Below are positions 38,363 through 38,626 of a DNA stretch of 38,626 nucleotides, in pieces. The position numbers were made by a program, and so were the translations under genes. The DNA comes from a virus: the IMG/VR virus record IMGVR_UViG_3300031997_000029, positions 1-38,626 of that record; one strand, 5' to 3'. Within the stretch, counting starts at the first letter, position 1. Every line of letters begins with the position of its first letter. The notes under the pieces were generated by a model. It was not told the origin of the DNA, did no database searches, and worked only from the letters and a program-made list of their open reading frames with translations.

Positions 38363-38527
38363 ATGAGCAAGCGCAATTATTTAAGCACGGCACTCGAGAT
38401 TAAAGAAGCGCGCGAATTAGCGCGATTATTCGCAGCAAAGCGCAAAGCGCGCATCGCGCGCGCAAAGCGCGAAGCTGCATTGAAAGCGCTTTCCGATTAT
38501 GCAGATTATTGCTTCAGAGCGCAATAA
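38363..38527 (+). CDS. Small basic helical protein lacking Gly, Val, Pro and Trp (ORF 2)
   Basis: A 54-residue frame (MSKRNYLSTALEIKEARELARLFAAKRKARIARAKREAALKALSDYADYCFRAQ) rich in Ala, Arg and Lys, predicted helical and probably nucleic-acid-binding. It shares the leader GCGCGCAGAAAGAA with ORF 1. All four avoided dinucleotides that it holds (AC, GG, AC, CC) are in codons for Thr, Ala/Leu and Ser, whereas the flanks have none. This enrichment of exceptions inside the frame supports coding. Confidence 0.5.
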   Translation: MSKRNYLSTALEIKEARELARLFAAKRKARIARAKREAALKALSDYADYCFRAQ

Positions 38528-38626
38528 GCAGAGCGCGCAGAGCGCGCAGAGCGCGCAGAGCGCGCAGAGCGCGCAGAGCGCGCAGAGCGCGCAGAGCGCG
38601 CAGAGCGCGCAGAGCGCGCAGAGCGC
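38528..38626 (+). repeat. 9-bp tandem repeat at the window end (11 copies)
   Basis: GCAGAGCGC is repeated 11 times without error, starting right after the ORF 2 stop and reaching the last base. The repeat obeys the dinucleotide rule of the region. A contig ending inside a tandem repeat usually means that the assembler stopped there, so the real array may be longer. Confidence 0.9.

Larger units (their letters stand above)
36731..38626. other. Region almost free of GG, CC, GT and AC dinucleotides
   Basis: From about 36,731 to the window end, G is nearly always followed by A or C, and C is nearly always preceded by G or T. By eye I count about 20 exceptions in 1,896 bases, and only 7 in 37,381-38,626, where around a quarter of steps (about 300) would be expected. 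AT runs (ATATAT) and GCGC/GCGCGC runs are therefore very common. The bases immediately left (36,661-36,720) are normal, so the border is sharp. It may be a separate replicon or element joined to the phage, a specific mutational process, or an assembly chimera. Confidence 0.9.

Overview
The window is most of the genome of a tailed, siphovirus-like bacteriophage, followed by about 1.9 kb of DNA with a very unusual composition. No integrase, repressor or excisionase is visible, and the phage carries its own family A DNA polymerase, primase-helicase, ATP-dependent ligase and nucleotide enzymes. That suggests a virulent phage, although the left edge cuts a gene and unseen sequence may hold more. 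A predicted outer-membrane lipoprotein beside the holin points to a diderm (Gram-negative) host. The host lineage cannot be fixed from the sequence; some Cys-rich and pectate-lyase-like proteins are in a style I associate with phages of Planctomycetota-like bacteria, which is a weak inference.

Layout. (1) 1-1849, plus strand: small GC-rich accessory genes (two paralogues, two zinc-ribbon proteins, a helix-hairpin-helix protein resembling the RNA polymerase alpha C-terminal domain). (2) 1862-3824: a beta-class DNA methyltransferase and small conserved phage genes. (3) 3834-5294: an RNA-rich stretch with folded RNA, a truncated tRNA-like element, a complete phage-encoded tmRNA (tag ANPVRMAA), a conserved phage protein, a terminator and a second tRNA-like element with an abnormal anticodon arm. 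(4) 5311-16849, plus strand: replication and nucleotide metabolism, including a primase fused to an MCM-like AAA+ helicase, nucleoside 2-deoxyribosyltransferase, a dUTPase/MazG-like protein, an atypical ThyX, a TylF-like methyltransferase, a dNMP kinase fused to a uracil-DNA-glycosylase-like domain, PolA, a secreted double-psi beta-barrel protein, an HD phosphohydrolase, DNA ligase and a VRR-NUC-like nuclease.

(5) 16860-36626, minus strand, read right to left: small terminase candidate, a 57-residue gene, large terminase, portal fused to a Mu gpF-like domain, prohead protease, HK97-fold capsid protein, a head or decoration protein, a beta-helix protein, a GC-rich cassette (spanin-like pair, holin, fibre-like proteins), connector and tail-completion proteins, tail tube, tail assembly chaperones with a programmed -1 frameshift, tape measure and distal tail proteins. 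The GC-rich cassette ends inside the fibre gene near 24,536, which looks like a recombination junction.

(6) About 36,731-38,626: DNA almost free of the dinucleotides GG, CC, GT and AC. In the last 1,246 bases I count 7 such steps where roughly 300 would be expected. This region has six iteron-like 23-bp repeats, two small ORFs whose proteins lack Gly, Val, Pro and Trp, and an eleven-copy 9-bp tandem repeat at the window end. It is the most unusual thing here. It is either a novel sequence-constrained element or an assembly chimera, and read-level evidence across about 36.7 kb would decide between them.
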